A DNA stretch of 64,000 nucleotides from Coccinella septempunctata (taxonomy: Eukaryota > Arthropoda > Insecta > Coleoptera > Coccinellidae): positions 15,130,501-15,194,500 of the forward strand of contig NC_058191.1 of the NCBI RefSeq assembly GCF_907165205.1, read 5' to 3'. Positions 52,767-63,105 of the stretch are shown one piece after another (the stretch's first letter is position 1; each line of letters begins with the position of its first letter). The position numbers were made by a program, and so were the translations under genes. Below the pieces are notes generated by a model. The model ran no database searches, was not told the origin of the DNA, and was given only the letters and a program-made list of their open reading frames with translations.

Positions 52767-53720
52767 CTAGCCTCCCTTCTTTCCTTTTCTTCCGCTGTTA
52801 CTAGTTTTTTGCTCTTTCTTGGCACTACCACTCCCCGAAGACTGCTTTGTTTCCGCTGTTACCAGTTTTTGTTCTTTCTTGGCACTACCACTCCCCGAAG
52901 ACTGTGATCTCGTTCTGCTCTTTATTTCCCAGTCCTTGGTTCTTTCCAGCACCTGGTTGATCGTTGAAATCTCCTTGCTAATCTTTGAGCCCTCTTCCAG
53001 TGTCAAGTGTTCGTGTTCAGTTAACATCTGTGTGAAACGGGTTATGGGGGCCAGGCTATTAGGTGCGCTGCTTACTAAATCGGTTGGTATGTTTGATGGA
53101 CCTTCTTCAAGATGAGCCCGTGGTCCCAATCCAGTTTGATCCTTCAGTTGCTCCACAGAAAATTTCTCGCCTTCCACAATCGGGATCTTCCGCCAAATGT
53201 ATGCCCTTTGATCGTTCGCTCTTGCCACGTTCATTTGTTGGCGCAGTATTTTGAGATCGTTACGATCCTCTTCACAAAGGTCTTCGTTTATGTAAACACG
53301 GGATCCCTTCAATTTATGTCGGTATGTCTTTATAACTTAAGACTTGGCCAGAAAAGATATAAATTCGATTTTTATGACTGGTTTAGTTTTTCCCAATCTG
53401 TATATATTATTCACTTCTGTTTCTAGCAGATTGATGCTTAAAAGGGCATTCAGTTTGGAGACAACGTAATTTACCAAACTAGAACCATTAGGTTCCAAAC
53501 CAGAGATTATAATATTATTCTTCAACGACCTTCTCTTTATCTCCAATATTTCTCTTTCTACTCTGGAGAGTCTCAGTTCACAGTTTTTCAATCTTTCATC
53601 TTTGTCAACCCCCACCTGCTTTATCTCTTCTCTTAACTTTTCAAGTTCCTCCTTGATTGTGTTAGTTTGTCTGGTAAATTCAGTTTTTAAAAATCTCCCC
53701 AGTTCATCGTTTACTGCCAT
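52767..53720 (-). pseudogene. CR1-group ORF1: coiled coil and RNA-binding region
   Basis: ATG 53720 (MAVNDELGRFLKTEFTRQ). A coiled coil of about 60 residues (LEKLREEIKQVGVDKDERL) is followed by an L1-ORF1-like RRM region (NNIIISGLEPNGSSLVNYV, NNIYRLGKTKPVIKIEF). A frameshift lies near 53325, then the C-terminal domain continues (GSRVYINEDLCEEDRNDLKIL). Near the end the segment SSGSGSAKKEQK is duplicated (a 61-bp tandem duplication at 52791-52911), and one extra T makes the two copies read differently at their ends. Confidence 0.8.
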
Positions 53721-53780
53721 CCTTCCTTTTCGATATCTTGACGTGTATGTTACGCTTTATACTTCTTGCTTGTGATACCC

Positions 53781-54189
53781 ACAAGATGTTGTGTGATAAG
53801 CGGGATATCTCAGGATGAATGATAAATTCCACCCAAATAACCGTGAATTGACGCAAAAAAAAATGCAATTTCTTTGAGAATCACTCAGTCAATATTTCAA
53901 TTCTCCACTTGGATTTCCTCTCTTATAGTTTCCACTGATATTAAGGATATATTCCGTCGTTAATTCACGAAACAACATGGAGCGCTCGAATTCACAACTA
54001 CTTATATGGCTACTTCGATAACAATGGAAAATGGAAAACAAAATTCCTTTATTCAATGATAAGGCATAAACGCGAGTCATGAAAATTTTTATATTCTTGA
54101 AAACAATAAGTAGCATCCATTTGAAGAGATTTCAATAATTATTATTCGTTGTGTTTTTATTATTTACAATTCAACAATCCAAGGATTGA
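53781..54189. other. Unassigned AT-rich region
   Basis: The first part may still be 5' UTR of the CR1-like LINE. I see no ORF, inverted repeat or known motif that I can support. Confidence 0.4.
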
Positions 54190-54560
54190 ATCTGGCGAAT
54201 TTCTTCCTGTCGTCTTTCTTTGATGGCAATAGTTTTGCTGTATCCCCTTATCCTAGCTTTCTTTCTCCTACATGAAGCTTCAGTGGTTCTAACGTCTTCG
54301 CTACTCCATCTTCTCTTTACTCCGTTGAGTTACTTCATTTAATTTCTATTTCTAGTATTTATTTCTTCTCCTCTGGGTTGTTATCCATACTTCACATACG
54401 TATGTAAAAACTGGTCTATAAAAAACCTGATGAACAGTCGTCTGAGTTTGATGATATTTCTCTTTTTCTGAATTTTTTTTTGTTGAGAGCATGGAATAGT
54501 TTGCTGGCTTTTATTATCCTTTTGTCTATGTCTCGTTTCTGTTTCGTATAATAATGGATG
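54190..54560 (-). pseudogene. Weak remnant of a LINE RT C-terminal region
   Basis: On the minus strand frames such as TTVHQVFYRPVFTYVCEVW resemble the post-RT motif of RTE/R1-like LINEs (a Tyr-Arg-Pro-Val-x-x-Tyr block followed by Trp). It is heavily decayed with several stops. Only this motif supports the call. Confidence 0.35.
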
Positions 54561-54984
54561 TCGAATTGTTATGAATTGAAAAGAAAATAATTCAATACCG
54601 ATCCATCACGAAGAAGAAAAAACAAACCACACTTTCTATCAGATACCGTCAAACGGGGTGAAGTGGATCAACTGTATTTCCCCGCTTATTTTATCGCGTA
54701 ACTCATAGACAAGAGCCTAAATTGCCGCGAAAAAAACTCTGTCTCTACTGTTACTTCCTAAGATTTCTAACTCGTGCCTTGGATACAATTCTGGATGGTT
54801 AGTTTTCTCACAAAAAATAAAGTTTCGTACTCTCTCGAATAAACAGTTTTCGATTGTTCATCTTCAATTATATATTTGGCAATAACTACGATAGTTATTC
54901 TCTCCTAATATTTCACAAGTTACGTATAAACTAATTGCAATGATATACCCCATTTTGAAATCAAATGTACCACACCAGTTGTGT
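54561..54984. other. Unassigned AT-rich region
   Basis: It contains ACCGTCAAACGGGGTGAAGTGG near 54644-54665, which may be the end of a dispersed repeat. No gene or paired terminus is seen. Confidence 0.35.
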
Positions 54985-55640
54985 CCGTGAAGTTAGCACC
55001 CACTTTTTCGAAAATGGAATTTTTTTTATTGCATTCATTAGTAACTCGTTAGTAACTATTTGTAACACCAAAATTTTCGTTTGTACCTCAAAGGTACTAA
55101 TTGAGAAACCACGCATTCCGCTGGGTGCTAACTTCACGGGCACTCACTGTTCGATTTTTCGCGAAAAATAAAGTAGAGTTGGAAAGTTCATCGTTAGTAA
55201 CTATTTGTAACACAAAAATGTTTGTTTGTAACCTAACCTATAATGAGAAAATGACACCCTCAAAATGCGAAGTTAGCACCCACATTTTCGGAAATGAGGA
55301 TAATTGTTTTTGCATTCGTTCGAAACTCGTTAGTAACTATTTGAAACACAAAAATTTTCGTTTGTACCTCAAAGCTAGTGCTAGAAAAACACCGCATTCC
55401 GCTAACTTTACGGGCAACCACTGATTTTTCGTGAAAAGAGAGTACAGTTGGAAAGGCAATCGTAAGTAACTACTTGTAACACAGAAATTTTTGTTTGTAA
55501 CCTAACCTAAGATGGGAAAATGACACCCTCAATATGCGAAGTCAGCACCCACATGTTTGAAAAATCTCCATTTGTTTTTTGCTTTCAATAGCACTTCGTT
55601 AGTAACTATTTGTTAGTAGTTAGAATTTCGCAGGGTGCTA
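54985..55640. repeat. Tandem fold-back array, about 2.4 units of ~275 bp
   Basis: AGTTAGCACCCAC-type blocks recur at 54991, 55271 and 55540 (spacing 280 and 269). Within the first unit a perfect 18-bp inverted repeat joins 54985-55002 (CCGTGAAGTTAGCACCCA) with 55122-55139. Each unit contains two related sub-repeats marked by GTTAGTAACTATTTGTAAC (near 55049, 55194, 55331, 55465, 55609), so the array has a two-monomer higher-order structure of about 137 bp each. There is no coding capacity that I trust. Confidence 0.8.
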
Positions 55641-56451
55641 CTCAAAATCAAAGATCAATCGAATATAAAATATAATTCATCTCGGAAATACTGGATTTTC
55701 CATATTGAACGAAGTACTTTAGCCAATATAAATTGGATGTGGAATATGTATCGATACAAATAGAAAGATACTCCGAGCACAAACATCGGATCCCAGACAA
55801 AAATTTCCATGAAAAAAAATTTTAAACGAAACAGAAATTCTTGCCACAAATATGTAGTTACAGATGGAGTTCTTATTTTACGGAAGCAATAAACTACCTC
55901 AGAATTTTCCAAAATTTTTATATATGCTAATTTTGCACTTTAGGTTAGGTTTATGTTATTTCGTCAATTTCAGAATAGGTTACTGATTAAAAATTTTGTT
56001 GTCTAACATGAAGTAACAGGGTACTATCGAAATCGAAATCTAGAATATTCCAATATATTGGTTCTTACTCACACTCTTCACTATTTCAGAGTACAATTTT
56101 TCCATTAGTGATTGGGTAAAAAAAAATTTTGTCCCGCAAATAGTTACTAACGACATTCTATTGGGAAAAAAACAGGAATATGGAATTTTTGAAATTAAGT
56201 TTGACCATGTTGCCCATATCGCAAAAATACCCTTTTAGTATATCCGCATGCAGAGGATACATCACTTGTTGAAAGGCACCAAATAATTCGCAAAATCCAC
56301 CTGAATCAAGTTACACGTGGCCGGCACATCTTTACTTTGGAAGCCAAAGAAGACAGAATTGAATCTCTAACTATATGAAGATCTTCATTCAGTGGCGCAG
56401 CCAAGATTTTGTTTGGGGGAGGGGGGCTTTACACCGACTTATCGTTCAATG
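55641..56451. other. Non-coding region with an inverted satellite motif
   Basis: AT-rich. At 56138-56160 the motif AAATAGTTACTAACGA is the reverse complement of the satellite sub-repeat core, so it is a stray inverted copy. Near 56390-56430 CAGTGGCGCAGCCAAGATTTTG and a G run resemble the end of a dispersed repeat into which J2c inserted. Confidence 0.5.
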
Positions 56452-56705
56452 TTTTTTTTTGGTGTAGCAGGGGGAAAATCTGCAAGACAGACGAACCACC
56501 TTCTCCTGAGTGGAAACAGTGTGGGGTTTCTCACTCTCCTAAAAACCCTCAACTGCTTCTTGAATTTTGGTTCCGGGCATTTGACTATAAACCGTTCATC
56601 TCTTGGTCGGTTTTCTTCTCGCACACTATCGTGCTGAGATTTATGTGTTTATCCTCTATTGGATTAACACTTTATTGAATTTTTCAATAAGTTTCTGTTG
56701 TTATT

Positions 56706-58276
56706 TTAATCTCTTTTTAATTGATCTCTTGGTCTCCTTCGGTAAATTCGCATTCCCTTTTTGTCTTCCTCTGGGTCGTAGTCCACTAGTCTCCTGAGTT
56801 CTTGATTCGGATGGTTTTTCGCTGTTTCGAATAATTTCTCTGCTTTTCTGTTCATGAATTCCGTTATGGTTTCCCATTTTAGGTCCTTATAAATCTGTCT
56901 ATTCCTGACAAACCAAAGTGCATCTATTGCACATCTTAGCAGCTTGTTTTCAGTGGCCTGCATTTTTTTGATATGGCTCTTTGCCGCGAAACCCCAGGCA
57001 GCTGATTCATAAGTCAGTTGAGACCTAGCAACGGCTTTGATTATCTTCAATTTTGTCTGGTTCGACATGTGGCTTCTTCTTCCTATCAGAGGGTAGAGTT
57101 TATTCATCGCTGCTTTCGTTTTGTCGATTGCTTGTTTGATATGACTTTTCCAAGTAAGTCCTTTGTCAACCGTTACTCCTAAATATTTGGCTTAATTTTT
57201 CCAGTCGATTTCTTCGCCGTCAACATCCAGTTTCGTTGTGGGTCGCAGTCTTTTCTTCTGTAGTAATATTGCTTGGCTCTTTTGTCCATTGAGCTTGATT
57301 TTCCACTTTATGTACCAGTCATTTGTTTCGTCAATCGACTCTTGTAGAACTCGTTCTATTAATTCTGGGTTGCGGTGTCGAGTTGCTATGCATGTGTCGT
57401 CAGCATATAACGTTAGCATGGTTCTTGGATTTTTCGGAATATCGTGGATGTATATGTTGTACAGAAGTGGCCTAAGTACTGATCCTTGGGGTACTCCAGC
57501 CTCTATATCTCTTGTTGAGGAGCATTCTCCTCCCATTTTCACGTAAAATCTTCTATTTTTGAGATAATTCCTGATCAACTTGCATATTTTGATCGAATAT
57601 CCAGCACATCTCATCTTATATATTAATCCTTCATGCCATACTCTGTCGAATGCTCTGGCGACGTCTAGTAAAACAAGACCTGTAGCTTGTTTATTTTGGA
57701 ATCCCTCTGTTATGTACTGTGTGAGCCTTAATAATTGTTGTTCTGTTGAATGCTCTCTTCTGAATCCGAACTGTTCTGGTGGTATTAGTTTCAGATTTTC
57801 GGTTTCCTCATTTAGCCTCGTGGCGATAATTCTTTCTACTACTTTTCCTAACGCCGACAGTAGACTTATCGGTCTGTAGTTTTGTAGAAACTTCTTCTCT
57901 TTGAATGGTTTATTGAATGCTATGACTTCTGCTGTTTTCCATTTTTCTGGGTAGTGTTCTTTCCTCATAATTCCATTCGCGATATTTGTTAGAGCGGCTA
58001 TACCTTTTCTAGGTAATTTCTTTAACATAACATTCATTATTTATCGCTTCCGTGAGCTTTCCTCTTCTTCAAACTTCTAATTATTTCCCTGATTTCATTT
58101 GGCGATATTGGCTTGTCTATTTCAGCAGTCGCTGGTAATTCATCCATTTCTTCATCATTTTCTTCAACCAGTTCTTCCAAATCTTCATTATCGTCGTCTA
58201 TCCTGTAATTTATTCTCGATTCTCGTTCGATCGAGTCCGCCAATGCATCTGCCTTATCAGTATTGGTATACGCCAT
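56706..58276 (-). pseudogene. J2c ORF2 reverse transcriptase, with frame breaks
   Basis: The frames are 58276-58037 (linker, RKAHGSDK), 58037-57192 (NYRPISLLSALGK, EQFGFRREHSTEQQ, LLDVARAFDRVWHEGL, VPQGSVLRPLLY, catalytic LYADDTCIATR) and 57107-56706 (C-terminal domain ending RPRDQLKRD). Stops near 57190 and frameshifts near 58037 separate them. The usual GPLLY is RPLLY here. YADD is intact. Confidence 0.87.
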
Positions 58277-58442
58277 TCCCCTTTCTCCGTGTAAGGGTGG
58301 AATTTTAGTCTTTTCTCCTCGTAGATGATCGAATCGTATTTAGTTCTTGAACCCTTTTGTTCCATCTGCTTGTTCTTAGATCTTTCAGGGCATTTTTCAG
58401 AACTTGGCTATGTCGGTTGAGGTTCCTTCTATTCAGATCATT
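58277..58442 (-). pseudogene. J2c ORF2 linker segment between endonuclease and RT, out of frame
   Basis: This short stretch corresponds to the J1 segment LRELNTIDHSAWKMQKRLRREQ. It carries a small deletion and a frame break, as in the other J2 copies. Confidence 0.55.
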
Positions 58443-59164
58443 TTAATTCATCCTATATATTCTTCTGAGTCTTCGATTTTTTTGTATAAGATCTTTTACT
58501 TCTTTAGGCGTATCGCCATGCGGATGACTTGGTGCTGGTCTCTTCACCCTTCTCGTGCTTTTTTCGTAAGCTTTCAACATAATCTCTTCCAGTTTATGAA
58601 CCGCACATTCCAGATCGTCTGGAGTGCTTATTGTTGGAATTTCTGTTATTTCCGATCGTATTAAATGGCTGCATTTAGCCCAATTGGTATATTCTCTTAT
58701 TTCCAGCAGTTTTACTCTTGGTTCTTTTCCAATTGTCAATTCCACGGGATTGTGGTTTGAGGTTCCATCTTCAAAAGTTTCAATCGAGAATTCTTGAATT
58801 ATATTTTTCAATATCGCGATATCTATTACATCTGGTATTTCTCTACCAAAAGCAAGATATGTCGGTAGCTCTGGTCCAATCACTATGGCATTTTGTTTTT
58901 CGGCGAAATCCGTGAGATTTTTGCCATTTCTATTTTATGTTATGCTGTTCCATAATGGGGATTTACAGTTGAAATCTCCGATGGAGATTTTCGGATTTGA
59001 TCCCAAGAGATAAACAACATGTTGGTTGTTTATCTCTTCTTCCAATAAATTGTTTTGTGGTGGCTTATACGCCGAGGTAATTTCGACTCTTTTCCGATTT
59101 AATTCGGCAACAATCGTCACTTTTTCTGTTTTTCCTTGTGTTTCGTCGGATCTACTTTTAAAGT
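58443..59164 (-). pseudogene. J2c endonuclease, C-terminal two thirds
   Basis: It reads TIVAELNRKRVEITSAYKPP, SIGDFNCKSPLWNS (59120-58935), then after a small break MIGPELPTYLAFGREIPDVI, TSNHNPVELTIG and the linker EYTNWAKCSHLIRSEITEIP. The first third of the domain is on the far side of the RTE-like insertion (62835-63089). Confidence 0.85.
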
Positions 59165-59486
59165 GGTGGGTTTAAGGGGGAAGGATGCGTTTTATAGCCT
59201 CTCCTCTCAAATGCCAACCTCACCTACTCGCGGTGCACCCTGTTCTTACGGACGAGGCTCTGGCGACCGAACATGAGCGGTATAACTCTGTTTCCCACAA
59301 TTACGTAGCCTAAACATTGGCTTGAGCAGGAAATGGCTCTCTGCGTTGCTCAAGTTACGTCTCAGACCTTGTCGTCTCAGGTTACCTGTGCCACAAGATA
59401 ATCTAGTCGTAGCCGCAACCAAAGTTGCACTGACAGCGTTACCAGTGCAGCTTTTGAACACCTTCTAACGCAGCTCCTACAAAAAG

Positions 59487-60968
59487 ATGGATCAGTCGAA
59501 CAGGACAAAATTCGTATCCGGAGGTAAAATACCCTCCCATTCGGATCTCCGGGGGAGGGTGCCTGAGCGAGTGAATCATCGAACAAACACCAATGAAAAG
59601 CACATAGCTTTTGCAGCATGGAACGTCAGAACCTTGCTAGACAACCGTAAGGCCGACCGACCAGAGAGGCGTACTGCCCTAATCGATAAGGAACTGCAAC
59701 GAACATCCATTGCAATAGTTGCTTTAAGCGAAACACGCTTTTCGGACGAAGGTAGCTTGGTAGAACAAGCGTATACATTTTTCTGGAAAGGCTTGCCGGA
59801 AGGCGAAATCAGACAACATGGCGTAGGCTTTGCCATTAGAAACGACCTGGCCGCCAAACTTACCGAAAATCCAGTTGGTATCTCAGAAGGTTTAATGACC
59901 CTACGTTTTCCTGCAGCGAATAACACGTTTGTGAACATCATTGCAGTATACGCACCCACTTTGAACTCCTCTGACAACTTAAAGGACACTTTTTACGAAA
60001 CACTCGTTGCTACATTAAGTAAAATCCCAAAACGGGAACGAATAATTCTCCTTGGAGACTTCAACGCTAGAGTGGGCAGAGGTCAAGACTCAGAACTATG
60101 GCCGGGAATAATAGGGAAACACGGCACAGACAGCATCAATTCGAATGGAGAACGTCTGCTGGCTCTTTGTGCAGAACACAATCTGTGTATAACGAACACC
60201 TATTTTATTACGAGACCCAATTCAAGGGGGACCTGGCGCCACCCGCGCTCAGGGCATTGGCATACCCTCGACTATGTGATCGTGAGAAGGAAAGATCTGA
60301 AAGAGGTGTTGGTCACTAAACCCAGAGCAGATCTGGAGTGCTGGACTGATCATAGGCTGGTAATCTCGAAAATGAAAATCTCAATGCGCCCAAAATATCA
60401 ACGCAAGCCGAAGTATCTAAGAGAGCGCCTTCAAATATCCAAACTACAAAACCCTTCTACAAAGGACAGATTCACAGCTGCCGTCAAAAGTAGCCTAACA
60501 CCACCGGATTATAACGACGACATTGAGACTCATTGGCTCCGTTTCAAGTCATCCCTTACAAATACAGCGAAGGAAATACTGGGCACGGAACGCTCCCGAA
60601 AACCCCCAGACTGGTTTGCCGACAGCGAAACTCATATCGCACCCCTTTTGGATGCAAAACACAAAGCGATGAAAACCGCAATTAACAAGCCTGGCGATGT
60701 TTCAGCCCAAATAGGTTTCATAAACATAAAACGCGAGGTCCGTCAAGAAATAAGAAAAATCAAGGACAGCTGGTGGAAAGAAAAAGCTAGAGAAATACAA
60801 GCTTACGCCGATAACCATGACTACAGGCGTTTTTTCGAAGCTATTAAAACTGTTTACGGTCCAAGCAGAAAAGCTAGCTTTCCTATAAGAGATGCTCATG
60901 GAGCTATTCTAACTGAATATTCTCGAAAGATGGAAGGAGCATTACTCACAGGTCTTGAATCAAAATAA
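59487..60968 (+). CDS. RTE-like LINE: endonuclease and linker
   Basis: This 493-residue frame starts MDQSNRTKFVSGGK. Motifs are FAAWNVRTLLDNR, VALSETRFSDEG, HGVGFAIRND, ILLGDFNARVG, TLDYVIVRR and CWTDHRLVISK, an apurinic-type endonuclease. A basic linker follows (EVRQEIRKIKDSWWKEKAREIQ). The frame ends at 60968 because a short deletion near 60935 shifts it. The natural reading would run on into the RT at 60955. Confidence 0.88.
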   Translation: MDQSNRTKFVSGGKIPSHSDLRGRVPERVNHRTNTNEKHIAFAAWNVRTLLDNRKADRPERRTALIDKELQRTSIAIVALSETRFSDEGSLVEQAYTFFWKGLPEGEIRQHGVGFAIRNDLAAKLTENPVGISEGLMTLRFPAANNTFVNIIAVYAPTLNSSDNLKDTFYETLVATLSKIPKRERIILLGDFNARVGRGQDSELWPGIIGKHGTDSINSNGERLLALCAEHNLCITNTYFITRPNSRGTWRHPRSGHWHTLDYVIVRRKDLKEVLVTKPRADLECWTDHRLVISKMKISMRPKYQRKPKYLRERLQISKLQNPSTKDRFTAAVKSSLTPPDYNDDIETHWLRFKSSLTNTAKEILGTERSRKPPDWFADSETHIAPLLDAKHKAMKTAINKPGDVSAQIGFINIKREVRQEIRKIKDSWWKEKAREIQAYADNHDYRRFFEAIKTVYGPSRKASFPIRDAHGAILTEYSRKMEGALLTGLESK

Positions 60969-62718
60969 CGACTCGGATTTATCCATTTTAGAACTGCTTC
61001 CCGCGTATAGTCCGATGACATCGCTTGATGACGAAATTTCAATGTCGGAAATCATAAGCGCGATTAAAAATATGAAAAATGATAAGTCCCCTGGTCTAGA
61101 CGGCATTCCGGCGGAGATATTCAAAGCCTTGGATGAGGACATTGTCAATAGTCTCCTAATACTATTCCGCAAGATCTGGGAACAGGGAGATGTGCCACAA
61201 GACTTCAGAGACGCTTTAGTTATCAACCTCTATAAGAACAAAGGCGATACGTCGAATTGCAACAATTACAGGGGCATATCGTTGCTTAATGTGGCCGGTA
61301 AAATTCTCTCGAAGATTATGGCTAATCGTCTGGTTCCACTCTTAGAGAGGCTTTTACCTGAATCCCAGTGCGGCTTTCGACCAAATCGAGGTACGGTGGA
61401 CCTAATTTTTACACTTCGACAGCTACAAGAAAAGGCCCGTGAACAACAATCAAGGATTTATACAGCCTTCATCGATTTAAGCAAGGCATTCGACTCGGTG
61501 AATCGGAGAGCGCTCTGGAAAATCATGGCACGTCTAGGAGTACCCGAAAAATTCCTAGCAGTGTGTAAAAGCCTTCATACCAACAACACCGCTAGAATAC
61601 AGCATAATGGCTCTACAACCGACCATTTCTCAACCAACTCTGGAATAAAACAAGGCTGCGTATTAGCGCCTTTACTGTTCAATATTTTCGCCATAGCTGT
61701 ATCGATAATTGCTGACATGAGCATGCCCGTAAGAGGTGTTGGGATAAGATTCAGATTTGATGGAGGCCTGTTTAACCTGAAGCGCCTCAGAGCAAAAACC
61801 CGTACCAAGTTTATCACGGAACTTCAATATGCAGACGACTGTTCACTCATCGCTAGCAGCTCAGAGGATCTACAGATAATGATGGACACCTATAAACATA
61901 TATACGAAGCTTTAGGCCTTAGACTCAATATTGACAAGACCAAAATCCTGGTGAGTCCGCCAGAAAGCCTTCAAACAGATATCAGCCTGGACAATGAAAC
62001 TCTAGAACAGGTTGAGCAGTTCAAATACTTGGGAAGCTTCATAAATACTAGGGCTAACCTTGACACGGAAATACACAACCGTATCAATTCGGCATCACGG
62101 GCATTCTGGAAGCTGAAGGACAGAGTGTTCCAAAATCACGACCTCAATCTGAAGACCAAGACAGCTGTTTACAGAGCAGTGGTCCTCCCAACGCTTCTTT
62201 ACGGAAGCGAAAGCTGGACTCCCTACAGGCGACATATTAAACAGCTTGAACAGACGCAGCAACGTCATCTAAGACAGATAATGCACATCAGATGGTTCCA
62301 CAAAGTTTCGAATGCAGAAGTCTTGCAGCGCGCGAGTTGTACAACAATTGAGACTCAAGTAACGAGGGCCCGACTCAGATGGAGCGGCCACATTCTGAGG
62401 ATGCAAGACACAAGACTCCCCAAAATAGCTCTATACGGCGAACTCACTGAGGGAGCCCGGAAACCAGGAGGCCAGTATAAGCGGTTTAAGGATACACTAC
62501 ATCAATCCCTAAAATCAGTTAATGCTAATCATAACTGGGAACAACTAGCGTTAGACAGGTCACAGTGGAGGTCTTTGGTCCACAGTTATAGTGGAGAATC
62601 GAGAAGGATACAGCGGCGGCCAGATCTGGTTGGAGACTATCCGTGCCCTGAGTGTGGAAGGATCTGCAGGTCACGGTTGGGTCTCTTTAGTCACAGGAGG
62701 GCACACAGTCGCAACTAG
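60955..62718 (+). CDS. RTE-like LINE: reverse transcriptase with C2H2 finger
   Basis: The frame is open to 62718 (587 residues). RT motifs are SPGLDGIPAEIF, NNYRGISLLNVAGK, CGFRPNRGTVDLIF, FIDLSKAFDSVNRRAL, GIKQGCVLAPLLF and catalytic LQYADDCSLIA. The C-terminal domain has RARLRWSGHILRMQD, then a C2H2-type finger CPECGRICRSRLGLFSHRRAH near the end. The finger may bind nucleic acid. With the single frameshift upstream this is the best-preserved coding region among the LINEs here. Confidence 0.9.
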   Translation: MNQNNDSDLSILELLPAYSPMTSLDDEISMSEIISAIKNMKNDKSPGLDGIPAEIFKALDEDIVNSLLILFRKIWEQGDVPQDFRDALVINLYKNKGDTSNCNNYRGISLLNVAGKILSKIMANRLVPLLERLLPESQCGFRPNRGTVDLIFTLRQLQEKAREQQSRIYTAFIDLSKAFDSVNRRALWKIMARLGVPEKFLAVCKSLHTNNTARIQHNGSTTDHFSTNSGIKQGCVLAPLLFNIFAIAVSIIADMSMPVRGVGIRFRFDGGLFNLKRLRAKTRTKFITELQYADDCSLIASSSEDLQIMMDTYKHIYEALGLRLNIDKTKILVSPPESLQTDISLDNETLEQVEQFKYLGSFINTRANLDTEIHNRINSASRAFWKLKDRVFQNHDLNLKTKTAVYRAVVLPTLLYGSESWTPYRRHIKQLEQTQQRHLRQIMHIRWFHKVSNAEVLQRASCTTIETQVTRARLRWSGHILRMQDTRLPKIALYGELTEGARKPGGQYKRFKDTLHQSLKSVNANHNWEQLALDRSQWRSLVHSYSGESRRIQRRPDLVGDYPCPECGRICRSRLGLFSHRRAHSRN

Positions 62719-62825
62719 CACTAAGAAGTTACAAGTCTGTTCGAATTTTTTTTTTTTTTTTTTCCTTCTTCTTTTTGTAGATTCATTCCCGGTAACGGGA
62801 TACAGCAATGAATGAATGAATGAAT
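62719..62825 (+). other. RTE-like LINE 3' UTR and (AATG) tail
   Basis: A run of about 18 T (62746-62763) precedes GGTAACGGGATACAGC and four AATG units. The tail directly abuts the right target duplication. Confidence 0.85.
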
Positions 62826-62834
62826 TTTTAAAGT

Positions 62835-63105
62835 AGTGTTTCAGATCTGTTCTCACCAATATTGCTACTCCTCCTCCGGTGTTTGTAATTCTGTCACATC
62901 TATATGTTTCATAATTCATGAAATTCAGTCTTCTGTTCCGGTTTATTCTTGTTTCCTGTAGGGCTATAATATCAGGTTGTCTTTCTGATATTATTTGTTC
63001 TATCTCGGCTTTCCGAGTGTTGATCCCGTTTATTTTTCACGAGATTATCTTGAGGGATTTCTTCCTAATATCCGTAAGGTCCATTAATTCAGTTTACTAA
63101 ATAAT
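62835..63105 (-). pseudogene. J2c endonuclease, N-terminal part
   Basis: It starts at ATG 63084 (MDLTDIRKKSLKIIS), has one stop where a Trp is expected, then NGINTRKAEIEQIISERQPDIIALQETRIN and GGGVAILVRTDLKH up to the RTE-like insertion. A 421-bp hairpin-ended element (63106-63526) separates it from ORF1. Confidence 0.82.

Larger units (their letters stand above)
49503..53780 (-). mobile_element. CR1-group LINE (minus), complete layout but decayed
   Basis: It has ORF1 with coiled coil, endonuclease, RT and a tandem-repeat 3' tail, all on the minus strand over 4.3 kb. Every ORF is interrupted at least once. The 5' end is placed near 53780, upstream of the ORF1 start at 53720, and is approximate. 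No target duplication was found. Confidence 0.78.
56452..59164 (-). mobile_element. J2c, Jockey-2 LINE, 3' part (continues at 62826 and 63527)
   Basis: The minus-strand 3' end is a T run at 56452-56460 followed by the conserved GGTGTAGCAGGGGG. RT and most of the endonuclease lie here. The endonuclease is interrupted at 59164 by an RTE-like LINE with a 9-bp duplication (TTTTAAAGT at 59156-59164 and 62826-62834). It then continues to the window edge. It is the most complete J2 copy seen. Confidence 0.9.
59165..62825 (+). mobile_element. RTE-like LINE with C-terminal zinc finger, nearly intact
   Basis: This 3661-bp insertion in J2c is flanked by TTTTAAAGT (59156-59164, 62826-62834). The J2a paralogue (44011-44019) shows the site without insertion. 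It has a 5' UTR of about 320 bases, an endonuclease-RT coding region and a T-rich 3' UTR ending in (AATG)4 at 62806-62823. A microsatellite tail and a single endonuclease-RT protein suggest an RTE-type LINE. The group assignment is tentative because of the C2H2 finger. Confidence 0.9.

Noticed and set aside
54965..55424. Small ORFs in the tandem array
   Set aside because: They follow the repeat units and carry no conserved protein pattern.
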